A model generated the notes under the pieces. That model was not told the DNA's origin. It saw only the letters and a program-made list of their open reading frames with translations, and ran no database searches. A DNA stretch of 64,000 nucleotides from Hyperoodon ampullatus. Taxonomy: Eukaryota > Chordata > Mammalia > Artiodactyla > Ziphiidae. This document shows positions 1-12,381 of this stretch, piece after piece. The DNA lies in assembly GCA_949752795.1 (NCBI GenBank), contig CATKHW010000551.1, positions 248,001 through 312,000 of the forward strand, in the 5' to 3' direction. Each line of letters opens with the position of its first letter. Position 1 is the first letter of the stretch. Position numbers and translations under genes: made by a program.

Positions 1-1738
1 ATGCATAAAACCAGAGTTTGATATAAGCACAGGTACCGTTCCAAAAACCAACTATGGAATAGACAAGACCTACACCTTCCTCAGTGAAAGGGACTCAAAA
101 CCCCATATTTCCCGCAGAGGAATATATCTGAGTGGTAAGAATCTTAAAACCTATGTATTGATATGTCTCCGTAAGGGAATCAAGTGTACCTAGACTGGCA
201 TAAACACGGCAGCGAGAATCAGATCAAACCCACTATAAAAAGGAATTTCAAAAACAAAACAAATAAACTGGGAAATTCTTTACAATTCCTTCAGGGTCTC
301 TGATGAAACCTGGAATGACCCTATATACAACGACAGCTGGATTTGGCATACTGCTGCACAAGTGTGACTGAGAGGATTGGTGAGATTGGTTGAGCAAATG
401 CAGACCCTTTAAAGCAATAATGCATGGCACCCATTCCATGGGTCCCAACTCTCCAGGTTGAAGGGAATATTACTACAGCTATAACATGTACCGGAAACCT
501 AGAGAATGGACACACTGTGAATACGAAAGGTTTATAAACTCAAAGAATAGTCCCTCTCCTGGTGCTCCGGTTTGACTTTCCATCTGCTTTACTATCAACC
601 TCCCAACTTGGAGAGACAGCCCCTTTAACCTCCTGGTTCGCACAGGTTTCCAATTTCGCAGAGGATGAAAGGGAAGAGGGAGAACCAATGAGAGAGTAGC
701 TGTTAGGCATTTGGACGGGCACATATCACTCTAATTTCCCGGCAGGAAGAAGAATTAACCAAAGTCTCAGCCACCCACCGGGAACCAGTATAGGTCCTGA
801 ACCAAAATTTCGGACTTGCGGTCAGCTCACCAAAAACGAGTTGAGAAATGGAGCTCAGGGGCACAGCAATTTACAAACTGGCCGAGTAATAAAGGACAAC
901 TATCGTCCAAAACTCTGTTGAGGAAAGGCAATGAGGCGGATTTGAAAGCGAGGCACAATAGCAGGAAACAGATTTCAAGAGGTACGTTGGAGTCGCCTTT
1001 AAAGCACAGGAAGAGGGACACAACTTCGACAATGATGCATTTGGGCAAAAAGGGCGTATGCATTTTCTCCTGAATATATTCAGGAGAAAACGCATACGCC
1101 CTTTTTGGCCAAGCAAGCAAGCGGGAAATGCAAATCTGCAGTACAAAGAAGTATCACTTCCCACCGGTCAAAAGGGACATCCACAAAATGTGTAAAAACC
1201 AGAAAGGCAAGACAGGCGCTGGAGAACAGGGAGCCTTGTTATGCTGATGGGCGGGATGTAAATTGCCAACTGCCTCTCTGGAGGAGTGCATTGTGTTCCC
1301 TAAAACAAGTAAAGAACAGAGCTACAGAGCCAAGGGCACTTCCAGTTTAGGGAATATACCTTGGGAAAACTGAAAATCAATAAGACAGAGCCACCCCAAA
1401 ATTTAGGGCTGCACTGCTTACAAGGACCTCAACTTGGATACACCTTAAGTATCCAAGGAAATATAAAAATGGTTCAAAAAATTGTGGTAATTACGTATGA
1501 TGGAATATCCCTCAGCCATGAAATCAATGTCATAAGACCAGTAGCAGCAAAATGGGTGGATTTAGGTACGATGATTCTAAGTGAAATAAGTCACACAGAA
1601 AAAGAAACTTATCATAAGATATCACTTATGAAGATCCTGTAAACATGGCTACACTTGAACTGAGTTAGGAAAGAGAACAGTGTCTCACATTTAGAAAACA
1701 CTGTTATGCCTGCTTAAGGGGGAAGGAGAGGTGGGGTG
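1..1738 (+). repeat. 1.74 kb monomer 1
   Basis: The window opens exactly at the phase used here for monomer starts, so the array probably continues to the left. The palindrome lies at 1043-1110 with two mismatched pairs. The A-rich L1 tail is near 248-268. Confidence 0.95.
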
Positions 1739-2006
1739 ATGCATAAAACCAGAGTTTGATATAAGCACAGGTACCGTTCCAAAAACCAACTATGGAATAG
1801 ACAAGACCTACACCTTCCTCAGTGAAAGGGACTCAAAACCCCATATTTCCCGCAGAGGAATATATCTGACTATTAAGAATCTAAAAACCTATGTATTGAT
1901 ATGACTCCGTAAGGGAATCAAGTGTGTCTAGACTGGCACAAACATGGCAGCGAGAATCATCTCAAACCCACTATAAAAAGGAATTTCAAAAACAAAACAA
2001 AAAAAT
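1111..2006 (+). mobile_element. L1 3' end fragment (ORF2 tail plus 3'UTR), representative copy within the 1.74 kb repeat
   Basis: From about 1125 the sequence follows the end of L1 ORF2 (the region that in intact L1 encodes the [16 protein letters not shown] stretch), then the 3'UTR, including landmarks corresponding to 'ggaatattactcagccat', 'aagtgaaataagtcacacag' and the terminal gaatca...cactataaaaa segment. It ends in a degenerate A-rich tract at about 1987-2005. All reading frames are broken. The same piece recurs in every monomer at an offset of about 1,738 bp. The unit therefore contains ~0.9 kb of old 5'-truncated L1 that was amplified as part of the satellite, not ~20 independent insertions. 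Confidence 0.85.
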
Positions 2007-3476
2007 GGGAAATTCTTTACAATTCCTTCAGGGTCTCTGAGGAAACCTGGAATGACCCTATCTAAAACGACAGCTGGATGTGGCATAAGGCTGGACACTT
2101 GGGACTGAGAGGATTGGTGAGATTGGGTGTGCAAATGCAGACCCTTTAAAGCAATAATGCATGGCACCCATTCCATGGGTCCCAACTCTCCAGGTTGAAG
2201 GGAATATTACTACAGTTATAACATGTACGAGAAACCTAGAGAATGGACACACTGTGAACACGAAAGGTTTCTAAAACTCAACGAATAGTCCCTCTCGTGG
2301 TGCTCCGGTTTGACTTTCCATCTGCTTTACTATCAACCTCCCAACTTGGAGAGACAGCCCCTTTAACCTCCTGGTTCGCACAGGTTGCCAATTTGGCAGA
2401 GGATGAAAGGGAAGAGGGAGAACCAATGAGAGAGTAGCTGTTAGGCATTTGGACGGGCACATATCACTGTAATTTCCCGGCAGGAAGAAGAATTAACCAA
2501 AGTCTCAGGCACCCACCGGGAACCAGTATAGGTCCTGAACCAAAATTTTGGACTTGCGGTCAGCTCACCAAAAACGAGTTGAAAAATGGAGCTCAGGGGC
2601 ACAGCAATTCACAAACTGGCCGAGTAATAAAGGACAACTATCGTCCAAAAATCTGTTGAGGAAAGGCAACGAGGCGGACTTGAAAGCGAGGCAGAATAGC
2701 AGGAAACAGATTACAAGAGGTACGTTGGAATCGCCTTTAAAGCACAGGAAGAGGGACACAACTTCGACAATGATGCATTTGACCAAAAGGTGCGTATGCG
2801 TTTTCTCCTGTATATATTCAGGAGAAAACACATACGCCCTTTTTGGCCAAGGAAACAAGCGGGAAATGCAAATCTGCACTACAAAGAAGTATCACTTCTC
2901 ACCGGTCAAAAGGGACATCCACAAAATGTGTAAAAACCAGAAAGGCAAGACAGGCCCTGGAGAACAGGGAGCCTTGTTGTGCTGATGGGCGGCATGTAAA
3001 TTGCCAACTGCCTCTCTGGAGGAGTACATTGTGCTCCCTAAAACAAGTAAATAACAGAGCTACAGAGCCAAGGGCACTTCCAGTCTAGGGAATATACCTT
3101 GGGAAAACTGAAAATCAATAAGACAGAGCCACCCCAAAATTTAGGGCTGCACTGCTTACAAGGACCTCAACTTGGGTACACCTTAAATATCCCAGGAAAT
3201 ATAAAAATGGTTCAAAAAATTGTGGTATTTACGTACGATGGAATATCCCTCAGCAATGAAATCAATGTCATAAGACCAGTAGCAGCAAAATGGGTGGATT
3301 CAGGTACGATGATTCTAAGTGAAATAAGTCACAGAGAAAAAGAAACTTATCATAAGATGTCACTTATGAAGATCCTGTAAACATGGCTACACTTGAACTG
3401 AGTTAGGAAAGAGAACTGTGTCTCACATTTAGAAAACACTCTTATGCCTGCTTAAGGGGGAAGGAGAGGTGGGGTG
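1739..3476 (+). repeat. 1.74 kb monomer 2
   Basis: Length 1,738 bp. The palindrome (2781-2848) is degraded: the left arm reads GACCAAAAGGTGCG, the centre is GTATATATTC instead of GAATATATTC, and the right arm has ACACATACG. Confidence 0.95.
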
Positions 3477-5213
3477 ATGCATAAAACCAGAGTTTGATAT
3501 AATCACAGGTACTGTTCCAAAAACCAACTATGGAATAGACAAGACCTACACCTTCCTCAGTGAAAGGGACTCAAAACCCCATATTTCCCGCAGAGGAATA
3601 TATCTGACTAGTAAGAATCTTAAAACCTATGTATTGATATGTCTCCATAAGGGAATCAAGTGTGTCTAGACTGGCATAAACATGGCAGCGAGAATCAGCT
3701 CAAACCCACTATAAAAAGGAATTTCAAAAACAAAACAAAAAAAACTGGGAAATTCTTTACAATTCCTTCAGGGCCTCTAAGGAAACCTGGAATGACCCTA
3801 TCTACAACGACAGCTGGATGTGGCATAAGGCTGGACACTTGGGACTGAGAGGATTGGTGAGATTGGGTGAGCAAATGCAGACCCTTTAAAGCAATAATGC
3901 ATGGCACACATTCCATGGGTCCCAACTCTCCAGGTTGAAGGGAATATTACTACAGTTATAACATGTACGGGAAACCTAGAGACCGGAAACACTGTGAATA
4001 CGAAAGGTTTCTAAAACTCAACGAATAGTCCCTCTCCTGGTGCTCCGGTTTGACTTTCCATCTGCTTTACTATCAACCTCCCAACTTGGAGAGACAGCCC
4101 CTTTAACCTCCTGGTTCGCACAGGTCGCGAATTTGGCAGAGGATGAAAGGGAAGAGGGAGAACCAATGAGAGAGTAGCTGTTAGTCATTTGGACGGGCAC
4201 ATATCACTGTAATTTTCTGGCAGGAAGAAGAATTAACCAAAGTCTCAGCCCCCCACGGGGAAACAGTATAAGTCCTGAACCAAAATTTTGGACTTGCGGT
4301 CAGCTCAGCAAAAACGAGTTGAAAAATGGGGCTCAGGGGCACAGCAATTCACAAACTGGCCGAGTAATAAAGGACAACTATCGTCCAAAAATCTGTTGAG
4401 GGAAGGCAACGAGTCGGACATGAAAGCAAGGCAGTATAGCAGGAAACAGATTTCAAGAGGTACGTTGGAATCGCCTTTAAAGCACAGGAAGAGGGGAACA
4501 ACTTCGACAATGATGCACTTGGCCAAAAAGGGCGTATGCGTTTTCTCCTGAATATATTCAGAAGAAAACGCATACGCCCTTTTTGGCCAAGCAAGCAAGC
4601 GGGCAATGCAAATCTGCACTACAAAGAAGTATCACTTCCCACCGGTCAAAAGGGACATCCACAAAATGTGTAAAACCAGAAAGGCAAGACAGGCCCTGGA
4701 GAACAGGGAGCCTTGTTATGCTGATGGGCGGGATGTAAATTGCCAACTGCCTCTCTGGAGGAGTGCATTGTGTTCCCTAAAAAAATTAAACACAGAGCTA
4801 CAGAGCCAAAGGCACTTCCAGTCTTGGGAATATACCTTGGGAAAACTGAAAATCCATAAGACAGAACCACCCAAAATTTAGGGCTGCACTGCTTACAAGG
4901 ACCTCAACTTGGGTACACCTTAAATATCCCAGGAAATATAAAAATGGTTCAAAAAATTGTGGTACTTACGTACGATGGAATATCCCTCAGCCATGAAATC
5001 AATGTCATAAGACCAGTAGCAGCAAAATGGGTGGATTCAGGTACGATGATTCTAAGTGAAATAAGTCACACAGAAAAAGAAACTTATCATAAGATATCAC
5101 TTATGAAGATCCTGTAAACATGGCTACACTTGAACTGAGTTAGGAAAGAGAAGATTGTCTCACATTTAGAAAACACTCTTATGCCTGCTTAATGGGGAAG
5201 GAGAGGTGGGGTG
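3477..5213 (+). repeat. 1.74 kb monomer 3
   Basis: Length 1,737 bp. The palindrome at 4519-4590 is perfect over 72 bp except for one pair (CAGAAG in the right arm). Confidence 0.95.
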
Positions 5214-5487
5214 ATGCATAAAACCAGAGTTTGATATAAGCACATTTACCGCTCCAAAAACCAACTATGGAATAGGCAAGACCTACACCTTCCTCAGTGA
5301 AAGGGACTCAAAATCCCATATTTCCCACAGAGGAATATAACTGACTAATAAGAATCTTAAAACCTATGTATTGATATGTCTCCATAAGGGAATCAAGTGT
5401 GTCTAGACTGGCATAAACATGGCAGCGAGAATCAGCTCAAACCCACTATAAAAAGGAATTTCAAAAACAAAACCAAAAAACTGGGAA

Positions 5488-5489
<2 letters not shown>

Positions 5490-5524
<35 letters not shown>

Positions 5525-5716
5525 GGTACACAGGCCTCTCACTGTTGTGGCATCTCCCGTTGCGGAGCACAGGCTCTGGACGCGCAGGCTCAGCGTCCAT
5601 GGCTCACGGGCCCAGCCACTCCGCGGCATGTGGGATCTTCCCAGACCAGGGGCACGAACCCGTGTCCCCTGCATCGGCAGGCGGACTCTCAACCACTGCG
5701 CCATCAGGGAAGCCAA
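5490..5716 (-). mobile_element. CHR-type SINE (tRNA-derived), full length
   Basis: Read on the minus strand, the element starts with the tRNA-like head GGCTTCCCTGATGGCGCAG. Its A box lies around 5685-5703 and its B box (GGTTCGTGCC) at about 5651-5660. A tRNA-unrelated body follows, and the poly-A tail appears on the + strand as ~32 T at 5491-5522. The flanking direct repeat AAAAAACTGGGAAAT occurs at 5475-5489 and 5717-5731, the signature of L1-mediated retroposition into the A-rich L1 tail of the monomer. CHR SINEs are shared by cetaceans, hippopotamuses and ruminants; this sequence type is common in whales and dolphins. No other monomer in the window has it, so it landed after this monomer was in place or was never spread by homogenisation. 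Confidence 0.93.
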
Positions 5717-6494
5717 AAAAAACTGGGAAATTCTTTACAATTCCTTCAGGGTCTCTGATGAAACCTGGAATGACCCTATCTACAACGACAACTGGATGTG
5801 GCATAAAGCTGGACACGTGGGACTGAGAGGATTGGTGAGATTGGGTGAGCAAATGCAGACCCTTTAAAGCAATAATGCATGGCACCCATTCCATGGGTCC
5901 CAACTCTCCAGGTTGAAGGGAATATTACTACAGTTATAACATGTACGAGAAACCTAGAGAACGGACACACTGTGAATACGAAAGGTTTCTAATACTAAAC
6001 GAATAGTCCCTCTCCTGGTGCTCCGGTTTGACTTTCCATCTGCTTTACTATCAATCTCCCAACCCGGAGAGACAGCCCCTTCAACCTCCTGGTTCCACAG
6101 GTTTCCAATTTGGCAGAGGATGAAAGGGAAGAGGGAGAACCAATGAGAGAGTAGCTGTTAGGCATTTGAACCGGCACATATCACTCTAACTTCCCGGCAG
6201 GAAGAAGAATTAACCAAAGTCTCAGCCCCCCACCGGGAACCAGCATAGGTCCTGAACCAAAATTTAGGACTTGCGGTCAGCTCACCAAAAACGAGTTGAA
6301 AAATGGAGCTCAGGGGCACAGCAATTCACAAAGTGGCCGAGTAATAAAGGACAACTGTCGTCCAAAAATCTGTTGAGGGAAGGCAACGAGGCGGACTTGA
6401 AAGTGAGGCAGAATAGCAGGAAACAGATATCAAGAGGTACGTTGGAATCACCTTTAAAGCACAGGAAGAGGGGCACAACTTCTACAATGATGCA

Positions 6495-6568
6495 CTTGGC
6501 CAAAAAGGGCGTATGCGTTTTCTCCTGAATATATTCAGGAGAAAACGCATACGCCCTTTTTGGCCAAG
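6495..6568. repeat. Perfect 74 bp inverted repeat (hairpin/cruciform candidate)
   Basis: The left arm begins CTTGGCCAAAAAGGGCGTAT, the centre is GAATATATTC at 6527-6536, and the right arm is the exact reverse complement, ending CCCTTTTTGGCCAAG. Arms are 37 bp with zero spacer. The same structure, with 0-10 mismatches, is present in nearly every 1.74 kb monomer; positions are given with each monomer. Confidence 0.95.
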
Positions 6569-7192
6569 CAAGGAAGCGGGCAATGCAAATCTGCACTACA
6601 AAGAAGTATCACTTCCAACCGGTCAAAAGGGACATCCATAAAATGTGTAAAAACCAGAAAGGCAAGACAGGCCCTGGAGAACAGGGAGCCTTGTTATGCT
6701 GATGGGCGGGATGTAAATTGCCAACTTCCTCTCTGGAGGAGTGCATTGTGTTCCCTAAAACAAGTAAAGAACAGAGCTACAGAGCCAAGGGCACATCCAG
6801 TCTAGGGAATATACCTTGGGAAAACTGAAAATCAATAAGACAGGGCCACCCCAAAATTTAGGGCTGCACTGCTTACAAGGACCTCAACTTGGGTACACCT
6901 TAATATCCCAGGAAATATGAAAATGGTTGAAAAAATTCTGGTTCTTACGTACGATGGAATATCCCTCAGCCATGAAATCAATGTCATAAGACCAGTAGCA
7001 GCAAAATGGGTGGACTCAGGTACGATGATTCTAAGTGAAATAAGCCACACAGAAAAAGAAACTTATCATAAGATATCACTTATGAAGATCCTGTAAACAT
7101 GGCTACACTTGAACCGAGTTAGGAAAGAGAACAGTGTCTCACATTTAGAAAACACTCTTATGCCTGTTTAAGGGGGAAGGAGAGGTGGGGTG

Positions 7193-8902
7193 ATGCATAA
7201 AACCAGAGTTTTTTATAAGCACAGGTACCGTTCCAAAAACCAACTATGGATTAGACAAGACCTACACCTTCCTCAGTGAAAGGGACTCAAAACCCCATAT
7301 TTCCCGCAGAGGAATATATCTGACTAGTAAGAATCTTAAAACCTATGTATTGATATGTCTCCATAAGGGAATCTAGTGTGTCTAGACTGGCATAAACATG
7401 GCAGCGAGAATCAGCTCAAACCCACTATATAAAGGAATTTCAAAAACAAAACAAAGAAACTGGGAAATTCTTTACAATTCCTTCAGGGTCTCTGATGAAA
7501 CCTGGAATGACCCTATCTACAATGACAGCTGTATGTGGCATAAGGCTGGACACTTGGGACTGAGAGGATTGGTGAGATTGCGTGAGCAAATGCAGACCCT
7601 TTAAAGCACAAATGCCTGGCAGCCATTCCATGGGTCCCAACTCTCCAGGTTGAAGGGAATATTACTACAGCTATAACATGTACGGGAAAGCTGGAGAACG
7701 GACCCACTGTGAATACGAAAGGTTTCTAAAACTCAACGAATAGTCCCTCACCTGGTTCTCCTGTTTGGCTTTCCATCTGCTTTACTATCAATCCTCCAAC
7801 TTGGAGAGACAGCCCCTTTAACCTCCTGGTTCGCACAGGTTTCCAATTTGGCAGAGGATGAAAGGGAAGAGGGAGAACCAATGAGAGAGTAGCTGTCAGG
7901 CATTTGGACGGGCACATATGACTCTAACTTCCCAGCAGGAAGAAGAATTAACCAAAGTCTCCGCCCCCCACTGGGAACCAGCATAGGTCCTGAACCAAAA
8001 TTTTGGACTTGCGGTCAGCTCACCTAAAACGAGTTGAAAAATGGAGCTCAGGGGCACAGCAATTCACAAACTGGCCGAGTAATAAAGGACAACTATCGTC
8101 CAAAAATCTGTTGAGGGAAGGCAACGAGGCAGAGTTGAAAGCGAGGCAGAATACCAGGAAACAGATTTCAAGAGGTACGTTGGAATCGCCTTTAAAGCAC
8201 AGGAAGAGGGGCACAACTTCGACAATGATGAACTTGGTCAAAAAGGGCGTAAGCGTTTTCTCCTGAATATATTGAAGCAAGCAAGCGGGCAATGCAAATC
8301 TGCACTACAAAGAAGTATCACTTCCCACCGGTCAAAAGGGACATCCACAAAATGTGTAAAAACCAGAAAGGCAAGACAGGCCCTGGAGAACAGGGAGCCT
8401 TGTTATGCGGATGGGCGGGGTGTAAATTGCCAACTGCCTCTCTGGGGGAGTACATTGTGTTCCATAAAACAAGTAGAGAACAGAGCTACAGAGCCAAGGG
8501 CACTTCCAGTCTAGGGAATATACCTAGGGAAAACTGAATATCAATAAGACAGGGACACCCCAAAATTTAGGGCTGCACTGCTTACAAGGACCTCAACTTG
8601 GGTACACCTTAAATATCACAGGAAATATAAAAAAGGTTCAAAAAATTGTGGTACTTACGTACGGTGGAATATCCCTCAGCCATGAAATCAATGTCATAAG
8701 ACCAGTAGCAGCAAAATGGGTGGAATCAGGTACGATGATTCTAAGTGAAATAAGTCACACAGAAAAAGAAACTTATCATAAGATATCACTTATGAAGATC
8801 CTGTAAACATGGCTACACTTGAACTGAGTTAGGAAAGAGAAGAGTGTGTCACATTTAGAAAACACTCTTATGCCTGCTTAAGGGGGAAGGAGAGGTGGGG
8901 TG
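7193..8902 (+). repeat. 1.74 kb monomer 5, palindrome arm deleted
   Basis: Length 1,710 bp. The left arm is present (from about 8234), but after CTCCTGAATATATTG the sequence jumps at about 8273-8276 to AAGCAAGCAAGCGGGC. Nearly the whole right arm, ~29 bp, is missing, which accounts for the short unit. Confidence 0.95.
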
Positions 8903-10642
8903 ATTCATAAAACCAGAGTTTGATATAAGCACAGGTACCGTTCCAAAAACCAACTATGGAATAGACAAGACCTACACCTTCCTCAGTGAAAGGGACTCAA
9001 AACCCCATATTTCCCACAGAGGAATATATCTGACTAGTAAGAATCTTAAAACCTATGCACTGATATGTCTCCGTAAGGGAATCAAGTGTGTCTAGACTGG
9101 CATAAACATGGCAGCGAGAATCAGCTCAAACCCACTATAAAAAGGAATTTGAAAAACAAAACAAAAAAACTGGGAAATTCTTTACAATTCCTTCAGGGTC
9201 TCTGATGAAACCTGGAATGACCCTATCTACAACGACAGCTGGATGTGACATATGGAGGGACACTTGGGACTGAGACGAATGGTGAGATTGGGTGAGCAAA
9301 TGCAGACCCTTTAAATCAATAATGCATGGCACCCATTCCATGGGTCCGAACTCTCCACGTTGAAGGGAATATTACTACAGCTATAACATGTACGGGAAAC
9401 CTAGAGAACGGACCCACTGTGAATACGAAAAGTTTCTAAAACTCAACGAATAGTCCCTCTCCTGGTGCTCTGGTTTGACTTTCCATCTGCTGTACTATCA
9501 ACCTCCCAAATTTGAGAGACAGCCCCTTTAACCTCCTGGTTCGCACAGGTTGCCAACTTGGCAGAGGATGAAAGGGAAGAGGGAGAACCAATGAGAGAGT
9601 AGCTGTTAGGCATTTGGACGGGCACATATCACTGTAATTTCCGGGCAGGAAGAAGAATTAACCAAAGTCTCAGCCACCCACCGGGAACCAGTATAGGGCC
9701 TGAACCAAAATTTAGGGCTTGCGGTCAGCTCAACAAAAACGAGTTGATAAATGGAGCTCAGGGGCACAGCAATTCACAAACTGGCCGAGTAATAAAGGAC
9801 AACTATCCTCCAAAAATCTGTTGAGGGAAGGCAATTAGGCGGACTTGAAAGCGAGGCAGAATAGCAGGAAACAGATTTCAAGAGGTACGTTGGAATCGCC
9901 TTTAAAGCACAGGAAGAGGGGCACAACTTCGACAATGATGCACTTGGCCAAAAAGGGCGTGTGCGTTTTCTCCTGAATATATTCAGGAGAAAACGCATAC
10001 GCCCTTTTTGGCCAAGCAAGCAAGCGGGCAATGCAAATCTGCACTACAAAGAAGTATCACTTCCCACGGGTCAAAAGGGACATCCACAAAATATGTAAAT
10101 ACCAGAAAGTCAAGACTGGCCCTGGAGAACAGGGAGCCTTGTTATGCTGATGGGCGGTATGTAAATTGCCAACTGCCTCTCTGGAGGAGTGCATTGTGTT
10201 CCCTAAAACAAGTAAAGAACAGAGCTACAGAGCCAAGGGCACTTCCAGTCTAGGGAATATACCTTGGGGAAACTGAAAATCAATAAGACAGAGACAACCC
10301 AAAATTTAGGGCTGCACTGCTTACAAGGACCTCAACCTGGGTTCACCTTAAATATCCCAGGAAATATAAAACTGGTTCAAAAAATTGTGGTACTTACGTA
10401 CGATGGAATATCCCTCAGCCATGAAATCAATGTCATAAGACCAGTAGCAGCAAAATGGGTGGATTCATGTACGATGATCCTAAGTGAAATAAGTCACACA
10501 GAAAAAAAAAACTTATCATAAGATATCACTTATGAAGATCCTGTAAACATGGCTACACTTGAACTGAGTTAGGAAAGAGAACAGTGTCTCACATTTAGAA
10601 ACCACTCTTATGTCTGCTTAAGGGGGAAGGAGAGGTGGGGTG
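8903..10642 (+). repeat. 1.74 kb monomer 6
   Basis: Length 1,740 bp. The start phrase carries ATTC for ATGC. Palindrome at 9943-10016 with one mismatched pair (GTGTGCG in the left arm). Confidence 0.95.
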
Positions 10643-12381
10643 ATGCATAAAACCAGAGTTTGATATAAGCACAGGTACCGTTCCAAAAACCAACTATGGA
10701 TTAGACAAGACCTACACCTTCCTCAGTGAAAGGGACTCAAAACACCATATTTCCCGCAGAGGAATATATCTGACTAGTAAGAATCTTAAAACCTATGTAT
10801 TGATATGTCTCCATAAGGGAATCAAGTGTGTCTAGACTGGCATAAACATGGCAGCGAGAATCAGCTCAAACCGACTATAAAAAGTAAATTTAAAAACAAA
10901 ACAAAAAAACTGGGAAATTCTTTACAATTCCTTCAGGGTCTCTGATGAATCCTGGAATGACCCTATCTACAACGACAGCTGGATGTGGCATAAGGAGGGA
11001 CACTTGGGACTGAGACGTTTGGTGAGATGGTTTTGGCAATTGCAGACCCTTTAAAGCACAAATGCCTGGCACCCATTCCATGGGTCCCAACTCTCCAGGT
11101 TGAAGGGAATATTACTACAGCTATAACATGTACGGGAAACCTATAGAACGGACACACTGTGAATACGAAAGGTTTCTAAAACTCAACGAATCGTCCCTCT
11201 CCTGGTGCTCCGGTTTGACTTTCCATCTACTTTACTATCAACCTCCCAGCTTGGAGAGACAGCCCATTTAACCTCCTGGTTCGCACTGGTTTCCAATTTG
11301 GCAGAGGATGAAATGGAAGAGGGAGAACCAATGAGAGAGTAGCTGTTAGGCATTTGGACGGGCACATATCACTGTAATTTCCCGGCAAGAAGAAGAATTA
11401 ACCAAAGTCTCAGCCACCCACCGGGAACCAGTATAGGGCCTGAACCAAAATTTAGGACTTGCGGTCAGCTCACCAAAAACGTGTTGATAAATGGAGCTCA
11501 GGGGCACAGCAATTCACTAACTGGCCGAGTAATAAAGGACAACTATCCTCCAAAAATCTGTTGAGGGAAGGCAATGAGGCGGACTTGAAAGCGAGGCAGA
11601 ATAGCAGGAAACAGATTTCAAGAGGTACGTTCGAATCGCCTTTAAAGCACAGGAAGAGGGGCACAACTTCGACAATGATGCACTTGGCCAAAAAGGGCGT
11701 ATGCGTTTTCTCCTGAATATATTCAGGAGAAAAGGCATACGACCTTTTTGGCCAAGCAAGCAAGCGGGCAATGCAAATCTGCACTACAAAGAAGTATCAC
11801 TTCCCACGGGTCAAAAGGGACATCCACAAAATGTGTAAATACCAGAAAGGCAAGACTGGCCCTGGAGAACAGGGAGCCTTGTTATGCTGATGGGCGGGAT
11901 GTAAATTGCCAACTGCCTCTCTGGAGGAGTGCATTGTGTTCCCTAAAACAAGTAAAGAATAGAGCTACAGAGCCAAGGGCACTTCCAGTCTAGGGAATAT
12001 ACCTTGGGGAAACTGAAAATCAATAAGACAGAGACAACCCAAAATTTAGGGCTGCACTGCTTACAAGGAACTCAACCTGGGTTCACCTTAAATATCCCAG
12101 GAAATATAAAACTGGTTCAAAAAATTGTGGTACCTACGTACGATGGAATATCCCTCAGCCACGAAATCAATGTCATAAGACCAGTAGCAGCAAAATGGGT
12201 GGATTCAGGTACGATGATCCTAAGTGAAATAAGTCACAGAGAAAAAGAAACTTATCATAAGATATCACTTATGAAGATCCTGTAAACATGGCTACACTTG
12301 AACTGAGTTAGGAAAGAGAACAGTGTCTCACATTTAGAAAACACTCTTATGTCTGCTTAAAGGGGAAGGAGAGGTGGGGTG
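10643..12381 (+). repeat. 1.74 kb monomer 7
   Basis: Length 1,739 bp. Palindrome at 11683-11756 with two mismatched pairs (AAAGGCATACGACC in the right arm). It shares several variants with monomer 6, for example CAACCTGGGTTCACC and AAACTGGTTC in the L1 part, so 6 and 7 are close relatives. Confidence 0.95.

Larger units (their letters stand above)
5214..7192 (+). repeat. 1.74 kb monomer 4, interrupted by a SINE
   Basis: Length 1,979 bp. The excess of ~241 bp is accounted for by the SINE at 5490-5716 plus a 15 bp target-site duplication. It carries the cleanest palindrome of the window: 6495-6568, 74 bp, no spacer and no mismatch. Confidence 0.95.

Noticed and set aside
5641..5714. tRNA gene suggested by A and B boxes
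   Set aside because: The boxes belong to the tRNA-like head of the CHR SINE, which continues into a tRNA-unrelated body and poly-A tail with target-site duplications; no mature tRNA fold is preserved.
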